In this document: in pieces, positions 30,153 through 43,017 of the stretch
Layout: every line of letters begins with the position of its first letter
Position numbering within the stretch: position 1 is the first letter of the stretch
Assembly (NCBI GenBank): GCA_009746045.1
Contig: RPFO01000231.1
Span: forward strand, 1,218,340-1,282,339
From: Mesostigma viride
Taxonomy: Eukaryota; Streptophyta; Mesostigmatophyceae; Mesostigmatales; Mesostigmataceae
DNA length: 64,000 bases
Reading direction: 5' to 3'
Notes under the pieces: generated by a model
Databases searched by the model: none
Seen by the model: the letters and a program-made list of their open reading frames with translations, nothing else
What the model was told of the DNA's origin: nothing
Program-made: the position numbers and the translations under genes

Positions 30153-30625
30153 GGCCCGCTCTACACGGAAAGTTGGGAGACCCCAAACCCAAAGAGCAAA
30201 GCTTGGTCGGCGCGGGTCAGCGCATGGAATCCTGTAGAATCTGGCAGCGAGGTACGGATAACGCTCGGATTGGACTTTTCCCTTTGTCTCGATAACCGAT
30301 TTTCGCGAGTTTTCGTGTAGTTGCCCCCGTGTCCAGGATGTCAGATGTCCGACGTGTCCAACGCACGTTAACTTTCCTTTTCGGGTTTCGGGGGGGAAAC
30401 CAAGTTTCTTGGCGAGACCTCACCAAGAAACTTGAACCCCTAAAAAGCGGGCCGAAAAGGGAAGTTTGGTGTGCGTCGAAAAGACAATTCCAGGTATCAA
30501 GAATCTCTGCTTACAGTTTTCGACGGACGATTTCCCGATTCCTCCGCCGACCCTCGAATCTTTATCTCGGCCCGCACGAACTTTCATTTTTACCCGGGCG
30601 TCCAACTTTCCGTGTAAAGCGGGCC
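30153..30625. mobile_element. 473-bp Harbinger MITE, TAA target duplication
   Basis: The left end GGCCCGCTCTACACGGAAAG and right end (reverse complement GGCCCGCTTTACACGGAAAG) differ at one base. TAA flanks both sides (30150-30152 and 30626-30628). The terminal sequence resembles that of the larger Harbinger element at 21826 (GGCCCGGTCTATACGG), so the same transposase type may move both. The interior has a GGTTTCGGGGGGGAAACC hairpin-like segment near 30380-30405 and no transposase. Confidence 0.85.
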
Positions 30626-30628
30626 TAA

Positions 30629-31703
30629 TGCCCCAAAACAGGTTGAAAGCCCCAAAACGGTACTGATGACTCCTTCGCGCAGCCTTCCGAACACAATTGG
30701 ACTTTCCACACAATTTAAGTGAGGGCAGACAGAATAAAATGACGTCACTGGCTGGCACACGGGGTACGGCAAATGCACGTTTGCTTCAGGGCTCAGGCGC
30801 ACGTACGTACGATACGCACACTTCAGGCTGTCTCATGTGCACGCAGCATGCCCAAAGCTAATGAAGGGGGCTTGAGGGGACTCGCATGTCCTAAAGCCTG
30901 AAAAACTAAATCAATTCCAATTCCAATGCACATGGGAACCGTCTAGTGATGATTGAGTACCATAAATATGATATTTGGACATTCATAACACCACTTGTTG
31001 GGGGTACCACCCCCAACCACGCACCGGTGGCGAGCTAAGAATAGAAAAAGGCGCTGTTTATGAGATATTTTGCCGAAGAACAACCACAGTCTTATAGAAA
31101 TGACCTGCCCATACATTGAACCTGCAAAGTTGTTCCACCCTGCAACACGTTAAAAACCCTCTTCCAAAATGCCCAACACGCCGGATACGTGGAGGACCAC
31201 ACACAGTATATGAAGAGAAAATAAGCTGAGTTCTTATCCAACAACCCGTGGCAAGCTGCTCCAGATGGCTAGCATTATGTACAAAGGCTAATTTACTCAG
31301 TGGGAAAGGTGAAGTGAACATTTGAACAACCTACCTGACGCATGTACCACCAACACATTGTGTCCAGCAAAATGCACAAAACCTCCTTTCTAACAAGCAC
31401 GAGCCACTTTCTTTAGGAGACAGGTGCTAGCTCGTCAGTGTCTGGGGACAATGATGCCGCTGCTTAGGAAGACCACGTGAATTCCCTCGAACACAACTGT
31501 CTATAAAGCAAAGGAAATTTCAGAGAAGAACGGAAACAAAAGCATGACACCTTCCCGACAGGTTGTGGGCCACGCGCTGCAGCAAGCCAGCCACGTCACA
31601 TACGAACTTGCTAGAAACCATCCAGGAATCTAACGATGCAGCGCCAGGACGGGCAATTTCATGGCAGCACCTTCTGGCCGGAAAGAAGGCAAAAAGCTTA
31701 CGC
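30629..31703. other. No gene recognised
   Basis: AT-balanced sequence with no convincing frames or repeats. Confidence 0.4.
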
Positions 31704-31707
31704 TTAA

Positions 31708-33647
31708 CTCGTCGTCTGTAGAAACTCAGTCCTCACAGGAGGACTGAGTTGACCTACTTTGGGATCGTGTAGCAGTAAGGGTAGGGGGGTACCCCATATG
31801 TTTGATGTGCATAGTAGCAGTCCATATCATGCTAATGCTTGAGCATATGCATAAAAAAACATACATTGACCAAATCATGTACAATTTTACTTGGGTGTTG
31901 ACCCTCACTCGCGATTTTGCTTTTTTGTGTGGAAGCACGAGTAAGAAAATTTTGAATTAATTCCATATGCATGATTAAAAATTATAAGCATGTGCAAAAT
32001 AGAGTTTTTAAAACGTGGCAAAAAACTGGAGTCGATTTGGCCACTGGCACTGCCTGAAACACGCCAAAAACCACCAGCCAAAAAAATGGAATTTCAGGTT
32101 GCTGGCAATTTGCAAGCATGTAAGTGCGGTCATACTACACACCACCGTGGCCGCCAACCATCCCAATTAGCTCGTTTCCCTTCAAGCATAATAGGACAAC
32201 ATACTTGAATCATCATATTGCAGTTATACTATACCTTATCATGTGTGAGAGCCTGTGCATGCACGTAGGGAATGGGTTTGGATACCTACCTACAAAGGGT
32301 TGTATTATAAGTGGGTAGGTCAACCAATATAATGGGTAGTTCAGCATACTTCAACGGTTTCTAAGAAGAATAGACATGGATAAAGCTGTTTTGCCTTGCC
32401 ATGCAATTGCCAACATACTTGCTGGCACATGATGACAGTGGTTTATCACTGGTCAAGATTTTTCACTCACCCGTGCAACCTTGCAAGCACCCTTGATGCA
32501 GCCCATGGCCACACAATCATGCAGTATGAACGTAGCAAAGAAATAACTAATATCTATGAAGGTTTATAAACCCATACAACGCCTAAAAACCTGCACAACT
32601 ACACTAGGGTAAGGCAAATGCCTTGTAACACCATCTAAAAAGGGGGTTTGGGAGAGGGGCAGGCAACGGTCAAGAAAGAGCATCAAGGCTCGAAACTGAC
32701 AACACCTAGCTCGCAAGCTTAAACTCACGTACGAACATCAAGAAACGATGAGGCAATGATATTCCAGCTTTACCTGGCACGGCCGACGTTACCTTCATGG
32801 CCCAGGCGGTGCCCGCAAAAGTGGCACTTTGCGCACACAAACCATGACATGACAGAGTGGTCGAAATAATCAAATCTACACTGCCACTGAGTTTATTCTA
32901 CGACCATGCATGATAACAAGTAGAAAGAAACCTATAAACCCTTCGACTTGCGCAGGAAAGCAATTGTAGTTATCAATTCCGTGGACCAACCTGATCGCAG
33001 TTTTTTCCAGCAAAAGCATTGCTGACCTCCAGCAAATCGCATCCCCGCGAGCTACAAATTTATTTGTATCATCTTTAGGACATATTAAGTCTATTTCCTG
33101 AGTTTGGCCAGCTAAATCGTCAGCACACGTAAACTGCATACATGGGCGCAGACCGTCATGGCTAGGTCGTGCATTTCCGGAACTCACGTTTGACGTGAAA
33201 AAGTACCCTTACCACCTGTACTTTGACCGTATTTTTCACTGCAAATGTCTCGTCCAAAAAAATCCCAAAAATATGTCCAAGAAAGATCTTTTTATGTAGG
33301 CAAAAAGAGACAACCTGCTTCCCTGGAATGGAAGCCCACCTTTTATAGCAACCACCTCTCCAGCCAACCCCTACCTGGGTGGCTGGGGTACGGGTGCCAG
33401 CACAAAAAATATTTTTTCTAAAATTATTTTTTCTTTTGGTGCTATACGGCGTTGCATTCTCCGCTCAGCAGGTTAGTCATAGATAAAATGAGCATAGCTC
33501 ACCAAAAAAAATTTTTTTCCGAAATTTTTCCTGAAATAAATAGTTCGGGCGCGGCGAATTTTTTACAGAAACTCCAGACTCGGTCCTCCCTAGAGGACAG
33601 GGAAATTAAACTCAGTCCACCTGTGAGGTGGTGTTACAGACGACGAG
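31708..33647. mobile_element. 1.94-kb piggyBac-like non-autonomous element, TTAA target duplication
   Basis: Terminal CTCGTCGTCTGTA and its reverse complement TACAGACGACGAG are flanked by TTAA (31704-31707 and 33648-33651). Just inside the left end is a hairpin ACTCAGTCCTCACAGGAGGACTGAGT, in two halves of ACTCAGTCCT/AGGACTGAGT; the right end has ACTCGGTCCTCC and ACTCAGTCC at matching positions. The interior shares the accessory module seen at 23780-25123 and 46708-49250. No transposase is visible. Confidence 0.8.
32876..33187 (-). pseudogene. Accessory-module coding remnant
   Basis: The minus-strand frame contains GQTQEIDLICPKDDTNKF. The corresponding segment of the element at 46408-54066 (about 49150-49080, minus strand) reads DQTQESDFIGPKDHTGHF. 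The substitutions keep the amino-acid character, which suggests it was once protein-coding. No named family. Confidence 0.35.
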
Positions 33648-33651
33648 TTAA

Positions 33652-35734
33652 CGAGCTAAGGAAGCAGAAAAACGCTAGTTAAGCTTTCACAGTTGTCAGC
33701 TAATACTTTGGAGATGAAATTTCATTAGTTTTCGAGCTATTTGGGGCCCCGGGTATGGAGCGGATGTATCTGCATGTGAGGAATTTCTTGAAGAGCATCG
33801 GCTGCAAAATTTCTGCAAGAGTGAAATGAACACTCAGCTAGCCATATTAGTGAACACATGGGTGTCAAGAAAGAAACATCTTCAAAGTCACTTGACAACA
33901 TGTGAAATGCATGTTGCAAGTACTGTGCTTTTTGGTGGAATTACCCACCAAAACTCGACATTTTCTTTGACGTTGGGACTAACCCAAGCTGCAACGCATT
34001 ACGCTGTTTTGGGGCACCGAGTATTTTGCGGTATTATGCTACGTCAAATAACCCTGGCACATGCACCGGTTCTTTCTGGACTTTTAGTTTCAAGGGTAGA
34101 TGGGCCTTTGTAATAGAACTAAAGGGCCAGTTTGGTGCCATGCACAGTATTTTCCCAATATATCCGATGCATGTGTGTGGCACTTTTTATGGTGCAAGTA
34201 ATGTGTATCCCAGGCACTCTGTCTAGCCTGGGCGCGCCATGTTTCACATGGTATACCTAAATACCTAACACCACATGGTATACCTAATTTACCCCGATCA
34301 TTTTTCAAGCTTCGCCTTGATCCACCAATACAGAATTAAATGGTGATCGCAATGAATACCTGCTTGCTGAAATATTTTCCCCCTCTTGATAGCCTTATTT
34401 TTTACAAAACTTACCCACCTCATGCTGGTGCTAAATTCGAAGTCCCAAGCATACGCCCTACAAGTAAGGCAAAAAGTCCCACTTCCTGGTGTATGTGCGC
34501 TGCAAACCCCATTCCCAGTGAAAAAGATGTTTGGGACTATGGACCGGCTGGCGCTGCGCCACTTTCTTCGTGAGATTGAACGATCTCCACTCCCGCGCGA
34601 GACGCATTTCTACTCCTATTGCAACTCCTACAATTTCCCACTTTTTTACTGGGTTTTTCGCGCCGATTCTACGGCTGAGATTCCAGGATTGGGCGCGGCG
34701 TGACCAATTCCAGTCATGACGGCTAACAGCCTGGTGTCATGTCGAAAGGTTACGTGCACTTCTTGTTTCCCCCCGTCATTGAAGGTTAACTTTATACCGG
34801 ACAGTTTTACGTACCTAATCGAGTTCTCCACTTGTCTTCTCCTGGTTAAGGCTATAAGTCGTTTGCAAAAACGCAAGTCGTATGTCCAATGCATCTTTTT
34901 GCACCAGTTGAGGTTACACTTCGCTAATGTTGGCAGTAGGAGGGAAAGCATATTGAAATATGTATTGCACTGCAATTACATAACCTTTCGCATGGTTTTC
35001 AATTCTTGTCCTCTTTTGTCTCCCTTTGCAGGTTTACTCGGCCAGGCTGGCGCTGACAATGCATCCGAAGTGCACGCTGGGGGAAAGTCTCAGGTAAATG
35101 GCTGGCGGTTGATGTAGAGTGGTTTGTCAAAGCTGAACAACCTCAAAATTATTGGCCAGCAAACGAGCACAACCAGTGTAAAGTTGAAGCCCTGACCAAG
35201 CCCTGACAGTAGGGTACTGCTACAGCAGATACATAGAATATGTCTGAAGTCAAGTCATGTCCTGCGCGAGCATCCAATCACTTTTTTAGCTGACTGGATG
35301 GCTTCTTGGCATCTATCTAGCCCGTGTGCGCTCGTATGGCTGTACTGTACGGGGTATTTTCTAAAGCCATGGCATACTGTAAATTTCAAGTACTACGTTT
35401 AGGAGAAAGAAAACACATTGAAAACGGCAAAAAATACTGGGTAAGTTTCAGGTCGTAAGTACGAGATTTTTTTTTCGCAAACGCTGATGAGTACAAGGTA
35501 TTATAAGGATGTCTCACCCTGCAGCGAGTAAGTGTTGTTTGCTATTCTATGCTATTTAGTGTTAATCAACATAATGACATGGTGACTTGCTGGCCACCTA
35601 GCTGCCGCACCTTTATTATTTTATTTACACAATACAATAAAATTTCGGCTCCTTGGTGTACACCATTTCATACAGAGCGTATTAAAGTTTTATGTACTCG
35701 CCATAGAGGTACACTTACTGTATACATACCCTAG
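33652..35734. other. No gene recognised
   Basis: Open frames up to about 130 codons (for example 34716-35117) carry no recognisable motif. I see no repeats above background. Confidence 0.35.
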
Positions 35735-36010
35735 CTGCGTGCATCCCTCCCTTGACAAGGAACAAACATTCCCGTCCACATACCCTGCGTGCATCCCTTC
35801 CTTGACAAGGAACAAGCATGTGCATCCACCAACCCTGCGTGAATCCCTCCGTTGACAAGGAACAAGCATGTGCAAACTTACCCTGCGTGCATCCCTCCCT
35901 TGACAAGGAACATGAAGCATGCCCACCCACCCACCCTGTGTGCATCCCTCCCTTGACAAGGAACAAGCATGCCCACCCACCTACCTTGTGTGCATCCCTC
36001 GACGCTTGAC
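35735..36010 (+). repeat. ~55-60-bp minisatellite, array 1
   Basis: About five units of CCCTGCGTGCATCCCTCCCT - TGACAAGGAACAAGCATG - TGCATCCACC(TA). The same unit forms arrays at 39505-39800 and 40611-41565. Confidence 0.9.
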
Positions 36011-36350
36011 ATCGAACCCTTGAGTGGTACTGGTAACTATTTGTAGTCACCAGTTCCAAGTCGTGACTATGTTTAGTTACCGGTTGGGAAGCGGCGCGGC
36101 GCGAATGCCAGTAGACCTTTTCATGATATTTGAAGGTCTGCTGCTACTAAGATCTTGATGTGTACTACGTCTTGATACCAGACATCACTACGAACTCAGA
36201 CCAAGTACATATATAGGGACTAATGAAGGACCAAAAGTACATTGGGTTACCCTGATGCACAGCTGTTGGCTCGCGTAAAAAGTTACAAAAACGTGGAAGG
36301 GCGATGAAGACGGCGATCGCGACGGTAGACGGCGGACACCTGGTGGCAGT

Positions 36351-38880
36351 ATGTCAGATTTTAAGCTAAAAAGGGGTATCAAGGTGTCAGTGCCTCCAAA
36401 ATCATTCGAGCTAGACTGGGCTAATATCCAGAAATATAGCGACAAACATGGAAATGAGGGGATTTCGGGGGAAGTGTCAGTGGCAAGGTGCGCGACGCTG
36501 GCAAAGTGCCTCTTCACTGATGACGGGTCGAAATATATGACGTAACAAAGGCTCAGATCTTCGGGTTGTCTTTAGGGTTGTCGCAACTGGCAGGCCCTAC
36601 ATATACGGATGTTGAGGAGGATACTAGCTACAAGTGCTCAGGGCAACATTTCTGTCGACGACCGTGAGAAAGACGACGGCGACGGCCAGGCACCTGGCAC
36701 AGGCAAGGACTATGACTCTGCACTTACCAGCTCAGAGTCGGCCTCCAGCGAGGATATTACTTTAAAATTCTTGCCGGTCAAGAAACGCAAGGGCAAGGGC
36801 AAGGGCAAGGGCATGGGCGTGGGCATGGGCAAGGGCAACTAGGGCAAGGCAAGCAAGGAAGGAAGGCTCCGGCCAGGCAGCCAGAGAAGAAAAGGGGCCG
36901 TTCTGGCGTGTGTCGATGACGAGTCAGAGGGCGAGTCCGAGGAGGACCTGCTGCTGCAAATTCTGGTGCGGGCAGATGACAGCGATGGCAAGGAGGACGA
37001 CGCGACTGGGCAGGGCGCGAGGGTTGGCAACGAGTGGACGTTTGGTGTCGGCAAGCCGGATCTCGCTTCATTTCCCATTCTTTCATCGCCTGCCCCATTG
37101 GAGGGCAAAGCCAGACCCCAGAACCTTTGTGAGGACGAGTGGAGAAGAACGACCCCGAGCAGCTGTTCAGGCTGTTCTGGACGCAGCTGGATGTCCTTGA
37201 GCGCATTGTGAGGCAGAAGTCCTAACTGAGCCTGTATGCTGAGCTCAAGGAGGCGGGCACGGGTGGCTCGAAAGATTGGGAAGGAGCTGACCTTGAACGA
37301 GCTGGGTAAGTTCATATGTACGCATCATCTTCACCATGTCATTGCTCAAGCTGCCATCGCGGGGAGACTATTTCTCAGCGGACAATATGGAGGGGGCTGA
37401 GCCACCCATGCTGCAAAAGATCATGTCCCACTATCGCCTTCAGCAAATCTCACGCTATACCTTCACCTGGCGCCAAGCTCCGAGCGCCACATCGACAAGC
37501 AGACACGCGAGCACGGGCTGTGGCAGTGCGACTGCATGGCTGCCTGGAGCGCCACCTGAACGACACGGACAAGAAGTACATGTACGTCAAACCGGGGCAG
37601 CGGGCTTCGCTGAATGAGCGCTCCATCCCCACCCGCCACCGGCTGTCTCCCGCTACATTCTTCAACCCCAACAAGCCGGAGCAGTTCCACATCAAGCAGT
37701 CCGGGGACAACGACTGACCACGGTCAGTGGCTATCTTTATCTCGCGAGATCTATGTCAAGCTGCGCCTGAGGCCAACCACACGTTCGAGGTCGTCAAGCG
37801 CATGGTGGCCAAGTGGCCCCACAAGGCCAAGTGGGTGATGGATCGCTGGTATATACCTCCCGTGCGGCGGTGGTGGAGTGCGCGGCAATAGGCCACCAGG
37901 TGGTGGGCACCATGCATCATTACCAACCGCAAGGACTTCCCATTCCAGGAGGTGCGGGCGCTCATGGCCAAGGGCATATTAGGCGGCCAACCAGGGCGAC
38001 TATGCCTGGGCGGTGAACAAGGATGGCCTTGTCCTCACGTGCTGGATGGATGGACAGGATCTCACAAGTCTGCAGGCCCTGTCCAAGAGTCTGGGCCTGC
38101 TGGAAGTCAAGGTCAGCCGCCACGGCAGGCGCACGTCCGAGCGCGTGACGGTGCCAGCACCCAGCAGCATCACCAACTACTGGGACTGCATGCACGCCAC
38201 TGACAAGAACGACCAACTCTGCCCCGAGTATGACCTGTACAGGTAGAAGGCGTTCGTGACCAAGATCTGGTGGCACCGCCTCTTCACGGGGTTCATGGCA
38301 ATGTGCGCAGCCACCAACGCTTTAATACCTCCTGCACGTCATGATCGTGGAGCAGGAGAGCCAGGCCTCACTGATCCACGCCGGCTTCCTCAGGCTGCTG
38401 GCAAATGAGCTGATCAATAACAAGTGGGCTGGTGCGCATCAACAATGACCTGGCAGTGCTGCCAGTGGGTGCCGGGAAGGATGGCTGAGCTGGAGCGGCA
38501 CACACAGTTGGTGGACCACATCCCCTTCTCTAATCAAGCGCAGTGCATCGTGTGCGCCGCAGGGGGCAGCAGGAAGCGCATGGTGTACTGGTGCAGGGAG
38601 TGCAACGCAGCCTTGTGCAACAAGGGCGAGTGCGACTGCTTTCGTAAGTTCCATGATGAGGAGGTGGAGGGCCTCGACTTTCATGACATCGGCCAGTGCG
38701 CCACGCAGTGACCTCACCAAGCGCGGCCCCAACTGCTGGGACCATGGGCTGCGCGGGACGGTGTGGTCACCCGTAGTAATGCAGGCTCGAGCACGCCTGT
38801 GGCAATGATGGGCAAGCCAAAGCGTACCTACATCAAGAAGAAGGGGCAAGCGCAAGCCACCCCTTGAGAATGCAAGCATT
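36351..38880 (+). pseudogene. piggyBac-type transposase, multiply frameshifted, first catalytic Asp replaced by Asn
   Basis: Start at ATG 36351; the N-terminal piece (36351-36545) has KRGIKVSVPPKSFELDWA and ends CLFTDDGS, homologous to the second piggyBac copy at 53763. Acidic linkers follow (36620-37000), then NDPEQLFRLFWTQLDVLERI (about 37148), MSLLKLPSRGDYFSADNM (37336), and the first catalytic region ASLNERSIPTRHRL, where AAT (Asn, 37613-37615) stands in place of Asp. The second Asp is in WVMDRWY (about 37830-37850), the third region is YWDCMHATDKNDQL (about 38180-38220), and a Cys-rich C-terminal finger is at 38540-38650 (CIVCAAGG...YWCRECNAALC). At least six frame changes are needed. 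DDE_Tnp_1_7 proteins of about 550-650 residues cut and paste at TTAA. This one is dead. Confidence 0.85.
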
Positions 38881-39439
38881 AGTGTTGGCATGGCTTTAGC
38901 CTTACCGCGCCCGGGGCGCGCCCGTGTACCGCCATGCCGCCCGGATGGTTTTCGAATGTTTTATAGACTACCCAGTTGTTTATGGGCTGGAATAGATGAG
39001 ACCATCCATGTTTGACCATCGTTGATGTTTTATTTGCTAGGGAGTGAGGCGCCTGCCTCATAATGCTAGCAAAGGTCACCAGCCAAACTGGTAACTATTT
39101 ATTTTTAGATGGTGCAGCTGGGTCCCTGCTTGGGACAGCCCATGATGTCAGTTTTCAGAAGCCATGCCTACACAGCGACCCAAGCAACCGCAAAGTATTG
39201 GGAGCAACGAAATAGTTTGGAAGTGTAGTAAGAATGAGTTATACATGTGTTTTTTTCTCGCACCCGGGCACCCCCTGCGGGTGGTGCACGCATACAACAT
39301 TGCAACATGACCAACGACATGACCCCCAAGTAAGTCCCTATATGTGTGGGCTTTGGTCCCAGTATGGACACTAGATTGTTATTATAATAACACACCCTAT
39401 AGGTTGGTTTGTGGACATTATCATGCAATGTGCAACTCA

Positions 39440-39504
39440 TGACTATTTTTAGTTACCAGTTGGAGACCATCCAAGTGAATTTACAAGCAACTGAATCAAC
39501 AAGC
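39440..39504. other. Possible element edge with ACTGGTAACTA motif
   Basis: TTAGTTACCAGTTGG occurs here (39449-39463) and at 36073-36087 (TTAGTTACCGGTTGG), with inverted-type ACTGGTAACTATTT at 36025 and 39089. These may be relics of piggyBac copy 1 ends; no TTAA pair could be assigned. Confidence 0.3.
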
Positions 39505-39800
39505 ATGCCCACCCACCTACCTTGCGTGCATCCCTCCCTTGACAACTGACAAGGAACAAGCATGTGCATCCACCTGCCTTGCTTGCATCCCTCCGTTGAC
39601 AAGGAAGAAGCATGTGCACCCACCGACCCTGCGTTCATCCCTCCCTAGACAAGGAACAAGCTTGTGCATCCACCTACATACCCAGCGTCTGAATCCCTCC
39701 GTTGACAAGGAACAAGCTTGTGCATCCACCTACATACCCTGCGTGTGCATCCCTCCCTTGACAAAGAACAAGCATGTGCATCCACCTACCCAGCTGCGTG
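39505..39800 (+). repeat. ~55-60-bp minisatellite, array 2
   Basis: About five units of the CATCCCTCC(C/G)TTGACAAGGAACAAGC type, same orientation as array 1. Confidence 0.9.
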
Positions 39801-39813
39801 TGCATTACCATTC

Positions 39814-40606
39814 GTTCAAGTGGCCCGCCGGAGAAGCTGTACAATTTTTCCCAGTGAGCGCGCTGCCAAGTGTACTTGTGGGCAAATTTTTTTGTGCTCC
39901 GTCACTTCGAGGTACTAAAATTAGGCTACGAAACGAGTTCAGCGAATTTCAGCGAATTTTCAGTCGAACGAAAGGAAGTGACGCCAACTATGTACCAAAA
40001 ATTTTCCGTTACGAATTTTCTGTCCAACACTCGCGCAAAATGAAGTGACGGCAACTACCAAAATGTTTCCGTTACGAATTTTCAGTCCCACACTCTGGCA
40101 CAAAAGGAAGTGACGGCAACTACACTGTACCAAAAAGTTTCCGTTACGAATTTTCAGTCCCACACGTCGCGAAAATAGTACACAATAGTAGTACATGTAG
40201 GGCTGCACGCAAGCTATCCTTCAAAATTTTGCGCAAGTATGGAACGCATTTCATTCGTCCGGAGGAACGCTGCCCGCCAACTTCCCCCGTTCAGAAATTT
40301 CCGTCGAACTCTATGTACTGGAGATTTGGAAATCTGAATGTCCGTGCAAATTTTAGTAGGGCTGCACGCAAGCTACCTTTCAAAATTTTGCGCAAGTATG
40401 GAACGCAATTCATTGGTCCGGAGGAATGCTGCTCGTCAACTAGCTCGTTCAGAAAGTTCCGCCAAACTTTACTTGAGATTTGGAAATCTGAATGTGCGGT
40501 TGGAGTTTCGCGGGGAAACCCAAGTTCCCCAAGTAATCCACCAATGACGCGCTTCGAACACTTGCCCGCTAAAACCTAAGCAGCCGCTCCGGCTGGCCAC
40601 TTAAAC
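39814..40606. mobile_element. MITE-like element, long copy (793 bp)
   Basis: Left end GTTCAAGTGGCCCGCCGGAG; the right end is nearly its reverse complement (CTCCGGCTGGCCACTTAAAC). It is homologous to 50206-50624 at both ends, including the ACAAGATG right flank. The interior has GCGAATTTCAG repeats and two copies of a block starting GGGCTGCACGCAAGCTA (40200 and 40361). It lies within the minisatellite arrays. Exact borders and target duplication are uncertain. Confidence 0.7.
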
Positions 40607-40610
40607 GAAA

Positions 40611-41565
40611 CAAGATGCATCCCTCCCTTGACAAGGAACAAGCATGCCCACCTACCTACCCTGCGTGCATCGATCCCTCCCTTGACAAAGAACAAGCATA
40701 TGTGCACCCACCTACCGTACTGGTTCCCCTCAACAAGTAACAAGCATGCCCACCCATCAACCCTGCGTGCATCCCTCCATTGACAAGCAACAAGCATGCC
40801 TACCTGCACCTACCCTGTGTGCCTCCCTCCCTTGACGGAAGGAACAAGCCTGTCACTGCACCCACCTTCTGTACAGTACTGGTGTCCCTCGACAAGGATC
40901 GAATAAGCATGCCCAACTCCACCCACCACCTACATGCATCCCTCCGCTTGACAAGCAACAAACATGCCCACCTACCTACCCTGCGTGCGTCCCTCCCTTG
41001 ACAAGGAACAAGCATGCCCACCCACCCACCCTATGTATGTACGTGCATCCCTCCCTTGACAATTAAGGGAATGCACCCACCTATACTCTGGGTGCATCCC
41101 TCCCTTGACAAGGAACAAGCATGTGCATCCACCTATACCCTGTTTGCATCCCTCCCTTGACAAGGAACAAGCACGTGCACCCACCTACTCTACGTACATA
41201 CATCCCTCCCTTAAGAACGTGCACCCACCTACTATACGTACATACATCCCTCCCTTAAGAAGGAACAAGCAAGACCACCCACCTACTACATACCCTGCGT
41301 GCATCCCAGTCTTGACAAGGATCGAAGAAGCACGTGCACCTACCTAGTACCCTGCGTGCATCCTTCCCTCGACAAGGAAGTTCTAAGTAAGATCACCCAC
41401 CTATGTACCCTTTACGTGCATCCCGCCCATGACAAGGAGCATGCACGTGCAACCACCTACCCTGAGTGCCTCCCACCCCTGACAAGGGACAAGCAAGCCA
41501 ACCCACCCACCCGGCCTATGTGCATCCCTCCCTTGACAACTGACAAGGAAGAAGCACGTTCACCC
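40611..41565 (+). repeat. ~55-60-bp minisatellite, array 3
   Basis: About 17 diverged units of CTGCGTGCATCCCTCCCTTG - ACAAGGAACAAGCATGCCC - ACCCACCTACC. Unit length varies; spacer variants carry GTAC-rich inserts. Confidence 0.9.
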
Positions 41566-43017
41566 ACTAGCATGGCAGCAATTAAGACTTCATGGCATTG
41601 CCAAAGCAAAAGAGAAGTCGGTAGGGAGAGAGCTCCCAATAACTCCAATCATGACAACCATGTAAGGCCAAAAACTTGCACCACTTACGCTGAGCATGAG
41701 CACATACAGAGTAGCCCAGGTGTGCCATGCAGGTGCAAAATAACCGAGATCGAAATGTCGGATACCTCAAAGGAGTCTTGGGAAGCCTGGTAAGCAACGC
41801 AAGCAAGTGTCCAGAAGCCTGGAGAACTGAAAAAAAAAATCAAATCGACTGCAGGCATTGGGGAAAATAACAAAGATTTAGTTGCAAAGCGCGCTGCTTT
41901 CAAGGAGCGCTGAGCAACTGAGCGGTGAGCCAATGAATGCGAAACAAATTGTTTACGCGACTAAGTTGTGTATCTGGCTTAGAATGGTGCGCTTGCAGTG
42001 TACTTTTGGAATATGTATGCCGAAGGCGCACAAATATGTAACGAATTCACATTTGCATGTAGCATGAACGGCGAGACAAGCGACGAAGAAGTTGTCTAAC
42101 GACTCCGCCATATTGTAGTAAGCTATCGGAGTTAGCTCTAGCCTGCCCACTTGTGACAGTGAGAGAAGCTAGTACAAGCTGGTCAAGGGCGCCCTCCCTC
42201 CTTGTTGTGTAAAGCGGTTGAAGTTTTTTTGACGCAGTCATTGTTTATTAGTTAATTAATCGGAGTTAGCGCTGCCGATGCCGGATGACTGAATCATGCG
42301 AAACTGGAGTTCCAAAAGGCTTGTCAGAGATCCTTGTAAGCCTTTTCCTTCTTTTTCTTCCTGAAGGTGCCCATCATGATCGTGCGGTTTTATGGGGGCG
42401 CATATACTTTTGACCACTAGTAACTGGCTGGTGACTGCAATCGGCATATATGAGCCTTCAAGGAGTGCAGGCGATGCAAGGGCAAACTTTTGTTCCTGGA
42501 TGGAATTCAAAAATCTGGGCGACGTGTCGGTAATGGCTCATCGCAGCAGAGATTAACCTCGTTACACGCGGTGTACAGTATGTATGCACAGATCTTGTTC
42601 AGGCAGGCGCTTGGTGTATCTCAAAGTGCGCGGCGGGCCCACCGATAAGTCTAAATCTGTACAGTACGAAACCGGTTTTTCGCAATCAACCCCTGAACGC
42701 AAATAGACGGTGCCCACTCGGCAACGGGCTGTCCAAATGAGGAATCACCCATCGCTACACTGGGCGGCGGATGACCAGATTTGCTTTGGGCGGCTTCAAT
42801 GGCGTATTTCACAGAGAGCGTCGTACCTGTTGTCCCGTGTATGTACTCGTACATCATATACGGGACAAAGTAAACGGGCCGCAAACCTTACGGGCCGTAT
42901 GTGTCAGGGATATGCTACATCTGTTCTGTCACCATACAATCATGCAATATATCTTGTCGACATCAACTAGTACCCTCGGTATAGACCCGAGGCAAATATA
43001 ATATGAATACCAGCAGT
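41566..43017. other. No gene recognised
   Basis: No convincing coding sequence. A short ATACGGG/ACGGGCCGTA-rich patch is near 42858-42900, similar to 45250-45680. Confidence 0.35.
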
